Of a DNA stretch of 64,000 bases, positions 1 through 13,100 are shown in pieces. Within the stretch, counting starts at the first letter, position 1. Each line of letters begins with the position of its first letter. The DNA comes from Setophaga petechia (Eukaryota > Chordata > Aves > Passeriformes > Parulidae). The stretch is taken from positions 10,558,001 to 10,622,000 of the forward strand of contig JANCRA010000031.1 of NCBI GenBank assembly GCA_024362935.1, written 5' to 3'. The position numbers were made by a program, and so were the translations under genes. Below the pieces are notes generated by a model. That model ran no database searches. It had not been told where the DNA came from and was given only the letters and a program-made list of their open reading frames with translations.

Positions 1-683
1 ACTGCAGCTATTTGGGTTGGTCCCAATAAGCAGAGACAAAAACATTTGAGGGGAAAGCATTTGGATCCAGTGCAATCACAAGCAAACTCTGGTGCCTTGT
101 GTGCAACCCTCTTGCTCCATAATTCTCCAGTAGGTACTGTCCTGCTGGACAAGAATCAGATCTGGTCCTGACACCTATCCTCCTTCCCAGTTGATCTCAA
201 ACTGAAGAACATGGGCAACAGAAGGAGAACACACTGCTGGGGAAGAGAACTCTCCTGCTTTCCCCTTCAGCACTACAAATAACCTTCCAATTTTCTAGCA
301 GCCAGGAGAGAGTAAGATTTCTAATTTCCCAAGCATGATGGTTTTTTTCAGAGACAGTTTCCAGCCATCCTGAGGGAGGTGATGAAAGTGTGAAGTCAAA
401 AGATTACTTTATAATCTGCACCATGGTATCTGCCCATGCTAGATTCTATCTGGGATGCTTGACTTCATGAGGGAGTCTGGTCCCACTCATCCCAGAAAAT
501 GGTCTTTTAGTTCCCTAGGTCATGTTCCTAAAATTCTTCTGGGCTGATAGATGCTCTAGCATTCACCCTAACAGATGTCAGCAGCACTGGTGTTGCCCGT
601 TCCCTGACAGCTGTATGGAATTCTAACATGGGTCTTATATAAAGTTAAAAAGGATTTAAAAAGGACAAGACTTTCTTCACCTT

Positions 684-710
684 AAAACAGACAAACAAAC
701 AAACAAACAG
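684..710. repeat. Short (CAAA)n-type simple repeat
   Basis: A run of about six ACAA/CAAA units interrupts otherwise unique sequence. It is a short tetranucleotide microsatellite with no visible relation to a gene. Confidence 0.8.
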
Positions 711-3700
711 CACCAAAAAGCCATGGAGATACCAGAAGCATAATGACAACTCTAGCAGCATTAAATTCACTGTCTCTCTTTTCCAGTGCCACAGAACTTC
801 CCATTCCACAGCAAGTCAATGTTGAGGGGCTGCTCAATGCTCGCAGGTGCCTTCACTGCACAGGACACACTCTGATCCTTCTGACAGGCTGTTTCTGCTG
901 CATCCTTGGTCTGTGAAGGAAGGTGCTGATCATCTTCTCCTGTGGATGGAATCAAGGGGAACATCTCGGTTACCTAGTCTGGAGATTGGACAGACAGAGG
1001 TAGAAGGGACATGGATAATGCTCAAACCTGCCCTTCCAAAATTAACACTGATTAATTACATTGACATTCAACTAAAAAGGGGATTAATGGGTGTTTGACC
1101 AGACCTGTGAAGTACTACAATTTGCTGCTGAATACTTTTTTGTATCTCTCATCTTGCTTGGAACAATCCCTTTCCTCAGCTTCTCAACCAAACCCATAAA
1201 TGAGAGACTAACATGAAGTGTTATCCCACTAAATGGCAAAGTAGGTGTTCACATTCTTCTCTAGTACTAGGGCTCTGTTTTTGAAGGCAGAGAACTTAGC
1301 TAACCTTGCTATGTCCCAGCAAATACAGAGACTTTGTTTATTGTGTCATGAAAATGAACATTTTCGATGTTAAATAAACATTTATCCAAAGGTTCAGCGT
1401 GACTGCTTAAAACTTAAGTAAATCAATCACTGTAAGTTAACCTTTGCTCATGACAATGTTCTTTCTTTCTGAAAGCACTGTAACTATCAGATCTCACAGT
1501 TACATGTTTTTTCAATATGCCACAATCAGGAGAAATATTTAGTGGAGAAATCTGGCACAGCAAATGCTTTTCCACCCAGTGCTCTGTGGAGCTCAGCAAG
1601 TTTATGGGTTGCAGTGCTGTATCTTAAGGACATTAAAGATACAGTTTCAGCTACAATCCATCTGGAAAAATACCATGAATGTAAAACCACTGAGAGTTTA
1701 GAAGATGTTAATGTTCCCTGGTACATGCATATCAGTGCAGTTCAATTACACATTTACAAGCATGCTTTCTGTCTAAATTGGCTCTGTGGAACAGATCCTC
1801 ATATCACACTAAGGTGTTTGCATTACAAAGGCTTATTGTGATAGAGTTTAGCCGAAGGAGATGAGAATATGAAGACACAAGAAAACATTTTCAAGGAATT
1901 GAGGCTGTGGCAAACACTGGCTGCTCTCTGCTCTGGCAGAGCAAATATTTTTGTACCTGCAAATCTTGGTAAGATGGGTAAGCAGAAAAGTCACCCAGCT
2001 TACTCAAGACCAAAATGGAAATCTGAGAGGAGCAAGGTGTTCTGCTCCTGCAAGGGAGCATTTTTTGTTTGAGTTAATTCCCTCTGCAAGTCAGTACAGA
2101 TGGCTGTTTCACTCTGCCTGCACATCTGACAGAGGTGACAGCACTGCACGAATTCAAGGCAGGAAAAACACATGGCTTGAGAACAGGAGTGGAGTTCTTT
2201 CATTGATGGAAGGATATTTTTAGAGTAGGGTAGATGATACAGCAGAGGTGGACAAGCTAGGATCCTTTGCACCATGTATGGCTAAGACAGATAATGCCTG
2301 TTCCAGAGGGACTCTAAAAGAATCTTCTCACTTCCCTGGAAATTCCTTTTTTTCTCCTCCTGTAAAATGCTAGAGCACTTTTAGTTTGGATGAGAACCAA
2401 CTGTGACAGGAGCTGGTACTGTGGGGAACATACCTTATGTATCCTGCCTACATTTTGGAGGTAATTTTCTTTTGACTAAATGTCTCCGTTTTTCATTGTT
2501 CTACAGACATTTTCAGTGTCAGGCAGACAAGATCTCAGCACTGTTTAAGCCATGTATGGCCATGGGATATGCTTTCTGTGTCTCTGCTGGACTGGACTGT
2601 AAGCATACTCTGTGGGCTTAAAGTGTCCTCCCTCCTCGATGACTGAGGACCCCTGAAGCCCCAGTGAGCTCTTGCTGCTGTCTTTATATGGCAGCTGCTG
2701 TCTTTCCTTACTCTGCCAGACCCAAGAGTCTCTTTCAGAGGTGCTGTTCTCTAACACTGGAGGTGGACCTTCCTTCTGCATGCAGCAGGTATCTGCATCC
2801 TTTCTCTTGTGTGTGTCAGGGCTGCTGAAATGGTTTACTTCCTCCTTCAGATTTGCCCTTGAAGGTTTCTAGGGATGATCCAGCCATTTCCTTGCAATAT
2901 GTAACTAGGCCTGACCAGGCTTAAATGTATGTCCTGAAGATGGAGAGATACCTAAGGAATTTATAAGCTCACTAGTGTGTTTTACTCTGTGTTACCAATT
3001 GCATGAGGCCCTTCTTTCCACCCTCTGTGTAGAGGGCCAGCCACATGTGTGAAAATTGTATGGACTCAGAAAGGAAGAGGCCACTTTGTCACAGCCTCTC
3101 TAAAACACTCATCAGGCATAAAAAGTGCCATAATCTACTTCCACATTATTTGCAAACCCTGTAATTGGTGGGTTTCCATCCAATGTGGAGCACAATCGAT
3201 GTTTCCTCACAGCTTTATCTGGAAGTTTATTTCCTTTGTATCTGGAGGCCCTTTGATTTAGGCAACACTCAACTTTTTTTACTGAGTGAAAGCACAATAA
3301 AACCTTTCAAATGCCAAGAAATTCCAGCCTGCTCCTGGAGAACATGCAAGAGGATACATGAAGCATGTACAACCTGAAACTCAGGTGATACTAGGGATGT
3401 AAATAGGAGCTAGAAAACCCTGTGAAATTAGTTTCCTCAAGTTTAATGAAGGAAAAAGGCACACTTTACAGGAAGGTTCAGAGTGAGCACTTAGCTGCTT
3501 TGCATCTCTCCACAGAGAAAACTGTCTCTCTGCTTACTAGAGAAGTAAACTAAATGAGACTCATTAAGACAAAGACGTCTGTGGTGAGTCCTATTTCTCC
3601 CTAACCTGCAGGCTCTCACATTCCCAAAGTCCGCAGTGTGGTGGTGGTCTGCCAGGACTGGTAGGCATCTGCTTATTGCCCAAGTGAGACTCCCAAGGTG

Positions 3701-6700
3701 GGAAAAAGGGCAGTTTTTGCTTTCTACCTGCTGTGTCTTGCAGCCCCTCCACCTTCTGTGAGGGTGTCCAGGGCAATCCTCAGAGCACCAAACCTGACTG
3801 ATCTCATCCAAATTGCATCTTGGATGGTAGGAACTGTGGATTACAGACAGCTTCAGGCTATAAATAAATCTGCTGAAAAAACATGTAGGTGGGTAAGATG
3901 CTGATTTCCCTGAAGTTGCTACTGAGATGCTCTGGTTGTGAATGCTGGCACCCCACAACCCAGCAACAATTGCTGCCCACAAGTTCTGCCACAGGACTTT
4001 CCCTTTTCTCTATCTCTAAGCAATATCCACCAAATCCATGCTGCTGCAAAACCACTATGGCTGTGGTAATCTTCTGGTTAAAGAGCTAAATTATTTCCTC
4101 CATTTTTTGAGGTAAACCACTAACCCAAGTCAATTGTGTGCAGTGTTACTGGTTTGAGCCTCACCCTAGAAAAGCTTTATCCAGCAATCAGAGAGATGTT
4201 AATATACATTGTGCCTTCCACAAGTAATGGCAAAATGGGCTGTGGTGGGTGACATGGGAGCGCCTGTCACTGCTCCCTGCTCCCTCTGTGGGCATGCAGC
4301 TGCCTGCAGCCTAGGGCACAGACACACTCCCTTCAGTGAGTGCCCTGCATGGACAAACCCAGCAATTCCTTTGAAAATTGTCACTGAAAGGGATTGACCT
4401 TGCAGGTACTACTTTGCTTCGGTCAGAGAGGGATATTTTAGACTCATCCCTTTCAAAGAAAAACTGCAAACAAATGATTATTTTCTCCAGCCATGCAGCA
4501 AAGTCCTGTTTGAAGCAATTTGCCCTTGAGGCAGAACATATAAAAGATACACCCCAGTTATAACCAGCTACAGCTTGCTGGAGATAAACCACTTCAGCAG
4601 TGTTGGATCCCTGCTGCAGAGTGACTCACTAACAGTGTTTATCCTTCATTATGATGCAGGTTTGGTTCATTCATTGCCTAACTATTATGTCACTAATTAG
4701 AGACCCTTAACCGACAGGAAATGTTCACAACAGCTTGGTGGGGTGGGGGTAGTGAGAAACAGGTCAGAGACTAGATGTGGCATAGCTTTTGAATGGCAGG
4801 AGAGTTGGGAGAATCGGGAACTAAACTTCTTGTCTGGGGGTCTCCTCCCCCAGCTGCTACAAAAAGAAACATGTTTTTCTTGCTAGGCTGAGGGCTGCAG
4901 AGGCAATGCTTTGCCACAGTTATTCTGCACTTATTGCTAATATGGGTAAGGAAACAGAAGTGGGCAAAAACTGCATCCTTTTGGAGCCAAATAATTCTCC
5001 TAAAGAGAGCAACCATCCGAACTAATATCGATACCCTCTATGGGCAAAGTGACAATGCTCTATGCTGGGTGAGTAGAGCACAGCAAAAAAACAAGTTCCC
5101 TGGAGGAAAATCTGCTCTTTCGCAAGATAACACTTTATTAATCTTTTGTAAATATGTGTGGTCTCAGCCCTCAGTAGACATGAGGTCTCCTAGCATTCTT
5201 CTAGGCAAAACCAGCTAAGTGTTCAGCACATTGATGTTCTCTGCTTCTTGCCCACTCCAAAATGAGTATGGAACTAATAATTCTAAAAAAAAATTGCTAA
5301 AAAAAACCACCATGGATGTCCATAGCAACTAAATTTATGAAAGCTACTAGGTGGAATAGTCTAAACTACTCACATGGAAACATTCATGAAAGAAGGCACT
5401 TCAGCTTGGAAGCAGAGTGCCTGAAAGTGTGAACTTGAGGAAGTTGAAAAAGCAGACATCAGAATGTCAGTCCTTCATGTTTGCAATTAGCAACCAAACA
5501 TAAAGGGGAAGGGGAGGACTCTGCTCAGAGTGAAGCAGCTGTTACACAAGAGGCACAGCAGTGCTGAGAATCCCAAGTCCAAGGCATACACACCTCCCTG
5601 TGAAGCAGATGTATAACCATGTGCCCTGTGTGCATTCTCCATTGGACGGAGCTGTGGCACTTACAAGTGAGTGATTGCACACTGCAAGCTGGAGGTAGGA
5701 CTTGTCATGTCAGCATTTGATGAGAGTTGTTTCAGATGCCAGTCTCCTGTGTCTCTCTTTCAGCCAAGGCATTTCATATTGATACTCCTCTCCAAAGCAC
5801 TTAGAAATGAAAATAATTTTAGAGATTAGTTATTGTTAGTTAGTGTTTAACCCAGTGGTTTTGCTTTTTTCTTTTTTAGTGTACCACTCTGCTTCACAAA
5901 TTTTGCAGTGGAACCAGCTGTGCTCTCCTTTCACTATGCCCTTGGCTCCTGGCATTCACTGGAAACATTTTCCAGCTGTGAGATGAAAGGTAAAAGGTTT
6001 AAAATGATATAGTGGACAGTAGACCTCTGAAACAGTTTATTCACAGTGAATCTGACATTGTCCCTGCTAAATACCACAGATTATAGTAAAACCTTTGAGT
6101 GTAACAACCTGACAACTTATTTTGGAAAATATAAAAATGGGACACCTGGGAATCTGAAATATTTTGTGTTGCCTGGCAATGGGCAATGTCCACTTTTGTT
6201 CATAGGGTTCTAGAACATTCTGACTCAACAAGCCCAGCTACATGCTCCCTAGGACCCAGCAAAAGAAGCACTGGGCAGCAGCCATTGCCCAATCCTCTAG
6301 GTAACCTTTCTGTCATGATTATTTACTAAGCAATGTGGAAACTGTATAGAATCATCCTGCCTAGGGGTCCATGCCCTTTCATCCATGTATTGCCTTTCCA
6401 AAGGTACTTCTCTCTCGGAATTGTAAACTCACTAGACCTTCGTCAAGGAAACACTCCTTCTTCCCCCTCATCTGCCTCTCTCCTTGCCCATTTGGTGGTT
6501 TTATGCGTCTCTGATTCCTCTTGCTTCAGCTGCTCAGATCAAGAATGGTAATATTTTCATTAGAGCTAAATACATCCCACCTACTCATTGCCACAACATG
6601 CCTTTTGAGTAGTTGGAGCAAAAACCCATTCCAACAGGTAAAATATTACTGTAGGCTCAAATGAGCCTTATAACAGTGCAATGCTCTATGAAATTGTATA

Positions 6701-8858
6701 GGACAGAGTAGATATGCAGCTGAATTAATTAGACTTCAACATAAAAGGTTGGAGGTGAGCCCATAAAAACCACAAGCCCAGGTTCCACAGCTCACTGTAG
6801 CTGCACACTTCTCTGACACCATCTCCCAGTGGTCCAGGGTGCTTCAGATCCCAAGGTGTTTAAAATCCAAACTCAATTTTTCCTGAAGTTCAAGGTATCT
6901 AAATTCAATGACCAATTAGAGAAAAAACTCAGCGGTGCTATTTCTGTTGCTTGGTCCCAAGCCCAGCATGTGGTTCAAAGGTATATCTGTGTAAATTTCC
7001 TTTTGGTGTGAAAACCTCAGCTCCAGTCAGCAGCAATCCTTCACTCTGCAAGGCACATTGGTCCTTCTCTCTGCTTCTCAAGTCTGGTTCAGGCTATCTT
7101 CAGTCTTAGCAGAGTGTAAAATATCAGCTAGAAGAGCTACGGAAAGAACAAGAGGAGGTGCAACACCTGGTTTGTTCAACAGAGCCTCTCAGAAATAAGC
7201 CTTTGACAGCATAATCTGACCATTCAGATCTAGAATCTAAATTGACAACATGGATTGCTGTTACAAAAGAGAAAATGGAAATGATGTTTTCCCAGATTGT
7301 GGAGCTTAATCTGGTTGGAGGAGATCCCATTTCCAGAGTGACAGTAGACAGCTCCCCACCTCCCCCCTGCAGCACCTCTCACTTACAGGTCACCAACTGG
7401 GATTTGGGCAAGAGGAACTTGCTCAGCATACAGAGGCTTCCCAAAACTTGAAAGAGCAGTGACCTGGAAGTCAGCCCCCAACCTGCAGGCTCAGAAGAGG
7501 ATGTGGGGGCAGGATGGCCTCAACCTCATGCTGCCTTTGGCAGAGCATCATGTTTGGAGGGGAAAGCTGCAAGGCACAAACCTGTGTGAAGTTCAAGAGG
7601 TTCCCCATGACTCCAGCCCAGCCCTTATGCCCTCCTGAAAAGAGCCGGCCATGACAGGTGGCAAACAGTGATTTCTAAGGACTTTTTGTGGCTGCTACTA
7701 ACTGATTATTCTATTGTAAAAATGCTCGCTTTGGTTCAGAGCAAATAACTGAGCCAAAGCAGAGAGACAATGCTAAGTCTGGGAAGGAAGGATAGGGGAG
7801 GTAACCTAAATCCCCACATTTATCAGTAGAGCTGCTCTCAGGTGCTCTTCTCTGCAGTGCTGCTGGTGAGGAGCATCTTTATTTTGTGACCTGCCAGGCA
7901 GGCAGCCCTGGTGTCCATTGTTGATGCTATAGCTTTTTTGAGGTTCATGGGGAGACTCAGGCCAAGCAACACCAGTTGGAATTTATTGCGAGGAAGTTTG
8001 TGACTGTCCATCTGATTAAAAAATGAGAGACTTGTGAGTTACTGATATGAAAAATGTTTTTCCAGGAATGCTTGTGTTGATCCTGTTAATCACACATGTA
8101 CAGTGATATGTTCAACATAATTGGCTCTCTGCTGTTTTTCCCGGTAGCGAAAAGTGAGCATTTTGACACTGGACTATCACATTTTGCTCATTTGCATTAT
8201 AAAACAACAAAAAAAGGTTTGTGTTCCCTCACACTTAAAAGGAAAGAAACCACAACTGTGCCTCAGTTTCTCTTCAGAGTGGAATAAGAAACAAGCACAA
8301 AGTGATATGGTGGCCAGCTAAAAGCTTCCCAAGTGGTCCATAGAAGATGGTAAACCAAGTCTAGATTTCTTGACTCTCATTCAAGTACCTTTCCATGGGA
8401 TCTTATTATCTTCACTGACTATATTACTTTTTTAAAAATAACTTTCATATTTAAAGCATATGTGAATTGGATCTTGGTTATTTAAAATTTAAAAAACCCC
8501 AAAAATAAAATCATAAAGGAGGCTAGATATGATAGTGAAATAGCAATGAAGTAAAAAGTAAATGCATGATTCAAACCATCATATTAGGATGCAAAATGTA
8601 AGTGATTTGTTCAGAAAGAAAAAGGAGGGTTGATTAGCATATTCTAAATTATCAGAGGTTGAAAACAAGAAGCATGAATTCCTTTATTATATTTTCTCCT
8701 AAGATTGCAAAGAGGAACATTGATATAAATACATCAGCACAACTGAGCCCCAGCAGAAGTGGATTGCTTTTTCAAGCAGTTTGTTATTAAGCCATTCTGA
8801 AAAACTGAATGGTAAATTGCATCAGTCATTGAACCAGATGTTACATCTGAGCTTAAAA

Positions 8859-8908
8859 AAATGCACAGTGCCATGAAAGTATAATAACTGTAATGACACT
8901 GTGCATTT
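8859..8908. repeat. Inverted repeat forming a 50-nt hairpin
   Basis: The arms 8859-8874 and 8893-8908 are complementary over 15 of 16 positions, including a perfect 12-bp outer stem (AAATGCACAGTG against CACTGTGCATTT). The 18-nt loop can add a further AGT/ACT pairing. An (AT)n stretch follows directly. The shape would fit a small hairpin RNA or a remnant of a palindromic transposon; nothing else supports either reading. Confidence 0.6.
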
Positions 8909-9644
8909 ATATATATATAGTAACTTTAGTTGCAGAGATGACTAACAGGGCAAATCAAATCTGATAATGCAGGACACAGGAGGATTTAAATAGATAACTC
9001 TCAGCACTGGGAAGGTGTGGCAATTCACAAGCAAACAAGAACAAATCAAACCTGCTCTAAAAGGACTTTGTTACTCTAATAAAATTAATATGCATATGAA
9101 GAATTTTGCAAACAGCTTTGCATAACACTTAATATATGGTAAACACCACACAGATCTTTGTTTTCTGGGTTATAGGATGGTGTTAGTTCCTTCACAGGAA
9201 AAACAAGATCTCAAAAGAGTGACAGACAACCCGCAGCTTTAAATATCAACTCTGGAGAGCAGCTACTTCAGCAGAACAGATGCCTTTCTCCTGAAGCTCC
9301 CCTGAACAGGAGATGCTTGGGTCATGTATGCTTAACTGTTCCATCCTTCAGCACTTCCTTTCCCCAGAGTGAGGGAAAGTTGAAGAGGGCTCCACTTCCA
9401 GCAAGGATGCAAATGCTGTTTTGAATTACAAAAAGAGAAGTGAAGGACTCACCCTGGGCAGTCTGATATGTGTTATAAATGCCTTTATTGTAGGTAAGTG
9501 TCTTGTGTCTTCCTCCAGTGAATAAGTAAATGAGAAAGTTTAAAATGCTTTAGCAACTCAAAGAACTCAGTTTAACTCCCAAATTTTGTGCAATCTTTTC
9601 TTCCACCTCCATGAAAAAAACCCCACAAAACAACAGTAGGCAAC

Positions 9645-10104
9645 TATCACTGTCATATTTTCTGGAAAAATCCCTTCACCAGGATTTCTTCTCCTGGAAA
9701 GCTGAGAAGCCTCAGAGAAGAATGAAAACAATAATTATCTGATTGCTTCTCCCTGTTTTGCTGCTTTGGAACGTGGTCTGGAGATTGTTCATCCAACAGG
9801 TGGTTGTTTGATTGGTTTCATGTGAATTGTTTTGACTTAATGACCATCCAGTTGTGTTGGGACTGAGGAGTCAATAATGAGTTTTAATTAGCATCATTCT
9901 TTGTAACCTTCTGTCGGTATCCTTTATTCTTTAGTATAGTTTTAGTATAATATAATATAATGTAATGTAATGTAATACAACATAATATAATATAATATAA
10001 TATAATATAATATAATATAATATAATATAATATAATAGTCTTCTAACATCATGGAGTCAGATTCTCAATTCCTCCTTCATCCTGGGGACCCAGCAAATAC
10101 TACA
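9645..10104 (+). mobile_element. Probable solo LTR of an avian endogenous retrovirus, with 6-bp target duplication
   Basis: The segment is flanked by the same hexamer GGCAAC at 9639-9644 and 10105-10110, the expected target-site duplication. It ends in ACTACA, while the left end reads TATCAC, where TG would be expected; a single G to A change would explain this. The interior, with the block CTGGAAAGCTGAGAAGCC, the (TAATA)n tract and the downstream ATGGAGTCAG block, looks to me like a common songbird LTR class. That recognition is from memory. No internal retroviral genes lie on either side, so this is a solo LTR left by LTR-LTR recombination. Orientation is inferred from the AT-rich promoter-like tract lying in the right half. 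Confidence 0.65.
9946..10036. repeat. (TAATA)n pentanucleotide microsatellite inside the LTR
   Basis: About ninety bases consist of TATAA/TAATA units with a few variants (TGTAA, TACAA) in the left half and perfect units in the right half. The tract lies wholly within the LTR at 9645-10104 and may supply its TATA-like and poly(A)-like signals. Perfect right-hand units suggest ongoing slippage, so the length is probably polymorphic. Confidence 0.9.
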
Positions 10105-10110
10105 GGCAAC

Positions 10111-13100
10111 AGGCTCCCAAATGTTTCTACTGTAGTTGCACTTCAGTGTAGGAGAGCTCTGGCCACCAGTGGCTTAGATTTTTAGCAGATGAGAAAAAAG
10201 CATGAAGGTCTTCAGACAAACCACAACAAACTCAAGCTGAAAGCTGCTGGGGAAGCAGGATGAATTAAACAGAGAAGAATTTCTCTGCACCAGCATTTCC
10301 AAACATTTCCATTCTTCCTGATTTAGTCCCATTGCTGCACACAGATATAAGGTTGGCTGTAAGGCTTGGCTGACCCCAAACAGCTTTTTACTCTTTTATC
10401 CAGCCAGACTTAGAAAACCCAGAAAAACACCTTTGACATAGTCTACTGCAAGAAGGAAGATATTATTATGATTACTGTCCTTGCATTGTTGATATATAGG
10501 TGGACACATGGACGAAGATTGTGCCTCACAGTGTAATAATGTACAATGCCTAAGAAATAATGAATGAATAATGAATGCCAAAAAAAGATGGAGAAAAAAT
10601 TACAGGACCAAACAATCTTTCAGAACTGGTAGTTAAGGATAGAGTAATATAGAATCAAAGGGAATTTGAACTGCCCTGCCCAACAACCAGGAATATAAGC
10701 CTGACCAGTAACACAAAAATAGCATCTCCTTATAAAATGAAAAATCTGTGCTAAGCCACAAAGCTGCAAAGCATAATTTGGTTTTTCTGTTAAAGTATCA
10801 TCCCAGTCTGCCAGACACATTCCTGCTTCTGTCCTTTCAAATAGGAAAAGAGAGGGATAAAACTGCCCAAACCTAATGAAAGAGACTGATTTAAAAATTA
10901 CAGAACCTATAGCAATTACAGATGCAGATGTGGAAAGGGTTCTTAGAAGGGAGTTTTGTAGGGACTTTGGCTCTGGGCTGCTCTTCATAGGAATCTACTC
11001 TTCTTCCTCTTCATACATCAGCACCAGCCTTATATATCAGGCAAATAGAAAGATGATGGCTATAAAACACACTGAATTGTCTGAAGAGACCTTGGTATAA
11101 TGAAATTTTGCAATAAAAATATATTTTCACAGCTGTAAATTTTTCTGTGTTACTTATTTTTATAAAATCTGTAACAGATACTTAAAATACACAGCAAGTC
11201 AACAAAAATATTTTGTCTGTATGACTCAGCATTTGGAAAGCCAACCGAAGTCTTGGGCCCAGCACTGAGCCACTGGCAGCTTAGTGTCTGTCTTTCCCCT
11301 ACCTATTCTCACCCCCCTGCAGTCTCTCGGCACACAGTTCATTCCCACACCACTTCTAAATCCACTGGAACAGGATTGTTGATGCTATGTTTGCTCACAG
11401 ACCTCAAACTCACTAGGCATCTCTTGTGTTCTGTGAAGATCTCTGTTAAAAGCTTTTTAAAAATATGACTAGATTAGATCTACCACTTTATTCCTCTTGG
11501 CTCTTTGAATGTGCAATATAAGCATTGGAGCTTTGATTTGGATGGAACTGTGGCAATACAAAAAGCAATAAGTAAAATTAATGACTGGTCAGTGGTCTAC
11601 CTAAAGGAATATATTTATTCCTCATGATCTTCATGCAAAACTCTAATACATTTTTTTTTTCATTATAATATCAGTTGATAGTTCAAACATACCAAAATTA
11701 GACCTCAGAGAGGAGTACTTCAGCTCCTTACTTGGTGTGACCTGTGAATACATTCTTTTCTGAGTCCTTAAGCTACTGTAGTCCTAGCAACAGTCTTCCT
11801 TGAGGCTTTTTTCAAGTGCATTTGTGTGTGGAATAGAAAAGGAGACAGCAAAAGCAAAAGTTAATTACACACCAAGAGAGGGGAGAAAGGGAGAAGATAA
11901 TAATCCATTAATACAGCTTATGCAATTTCCAGATGTTTATTAATGAAAAAACACCGAAGAGATGAAATTAAGAGGAAAACTTAAATAAAAACATGAAAAA
12001 ACCCACATTCATATTTGTCTAAAGCTTGCTGCAGCTCAGAAACCCTTTGTGTGAACCTGGACTGATTTATGATTTCACATCAAAACCACTCCAGCCAGGG
12101 GATTTTGCATGGTTAGGTTGTGAGACCAGATGATTCTCACTACTTCCAGGGTTTATTCAATTCCCAGAACACAAAAGAAAAGCCAGAGGGTGTAAACCTG
12201 CATGAGCTGACATAAAAGAGAAAACATCAAATCTCTGAAAAGAACAAGGGCCAAGTTTTACATAGCTCCAGTTGTGAACTAGGAATTTCCACATATTCTT
12301 TCCTCTCTAGTGATTCCTTTGAAATTGCACTGTCTTCCTCTTCCATCCCAGAGAGCCTGAAGTTACATGTGTCTTGACTCTTCTCTAACTGCATAACTTG
12401 GCTCTCTATCCTATCAGCAGTGCTCCATTAAAGTTCCCAGATTTGGGATAGAGGAAGAACTCAGAGCTCTAGCACATGCCCCAAGTCGTGTAAGGCAGAA
12501 GTGATCCTGCAGCTGCACAGCTCCCTCCACACTCAGCAGGGCTGTCCTGGCTTGCACCAGGCTATTTTTAAATCGCAGTATACAATTTCCTCATGCTTCT
12601 CATTCTTTTATCCCTCTATTGCTTAGAAATGTTATTCTCATTTGTTTAAATGTCTGGAATCCCAAGCAGTTGTGATTTCCTTTCTCATCTCTTTTGACTG
12701 CAGACTGCTGTTTCTCAATCGTGCTTCCCCTTTTCAACACACAAAATTTACACTTCCCATAAGAAATATGCATTACCCTCTGACATTGGTTCATCTGCTT
12801 CTCAGTTCATTGAAATTGTGTCCAGGCAATGCCAAACTGTCCTGAGAATCCCACAGATACTCCTTGCCAATGTTACTTGGCACGTATTTCCCTCATTGTA
12901 ATTGTTTATTACAGCTTCAAATCTACGCAGAGAGGACAGCAGTTACTAAGCTGGATGTACAACATCCTTGCATTTATCATTTCAGGATGTTTCAGGAGTC
13001 TGTTTCTGTCCTTTGTGGAAGACATATAGAGGTTTTACTCAAAAAAGTAGTCCATTTGGGTATCAAATTGACTGATAGTGAAAATAAGAAACCCACAAGT

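Larger units (their letters stand above)
1..9638. other. Intergenic or intronic DNA, no gene recognised
   Basis: I see no convincing coding exon, RNA gene or full mobile element here. The open frames are short, lack family motifs and are of the length expected by chance in AT-rich DNA. The longest (about 3491-3982, minus, 163 codons) has no recognisable domain. Small features inside this block (a CAAA-type simple repeat near 0.7 kb and a hairpin near 8.9 kb) are listed separately. Confidence 0.6.

Noticed and set aside
3491..3982. 163-codon open frame on the minus strand
   Set aside because: No domain, no splice context and no coding bias; length within chance expectation.
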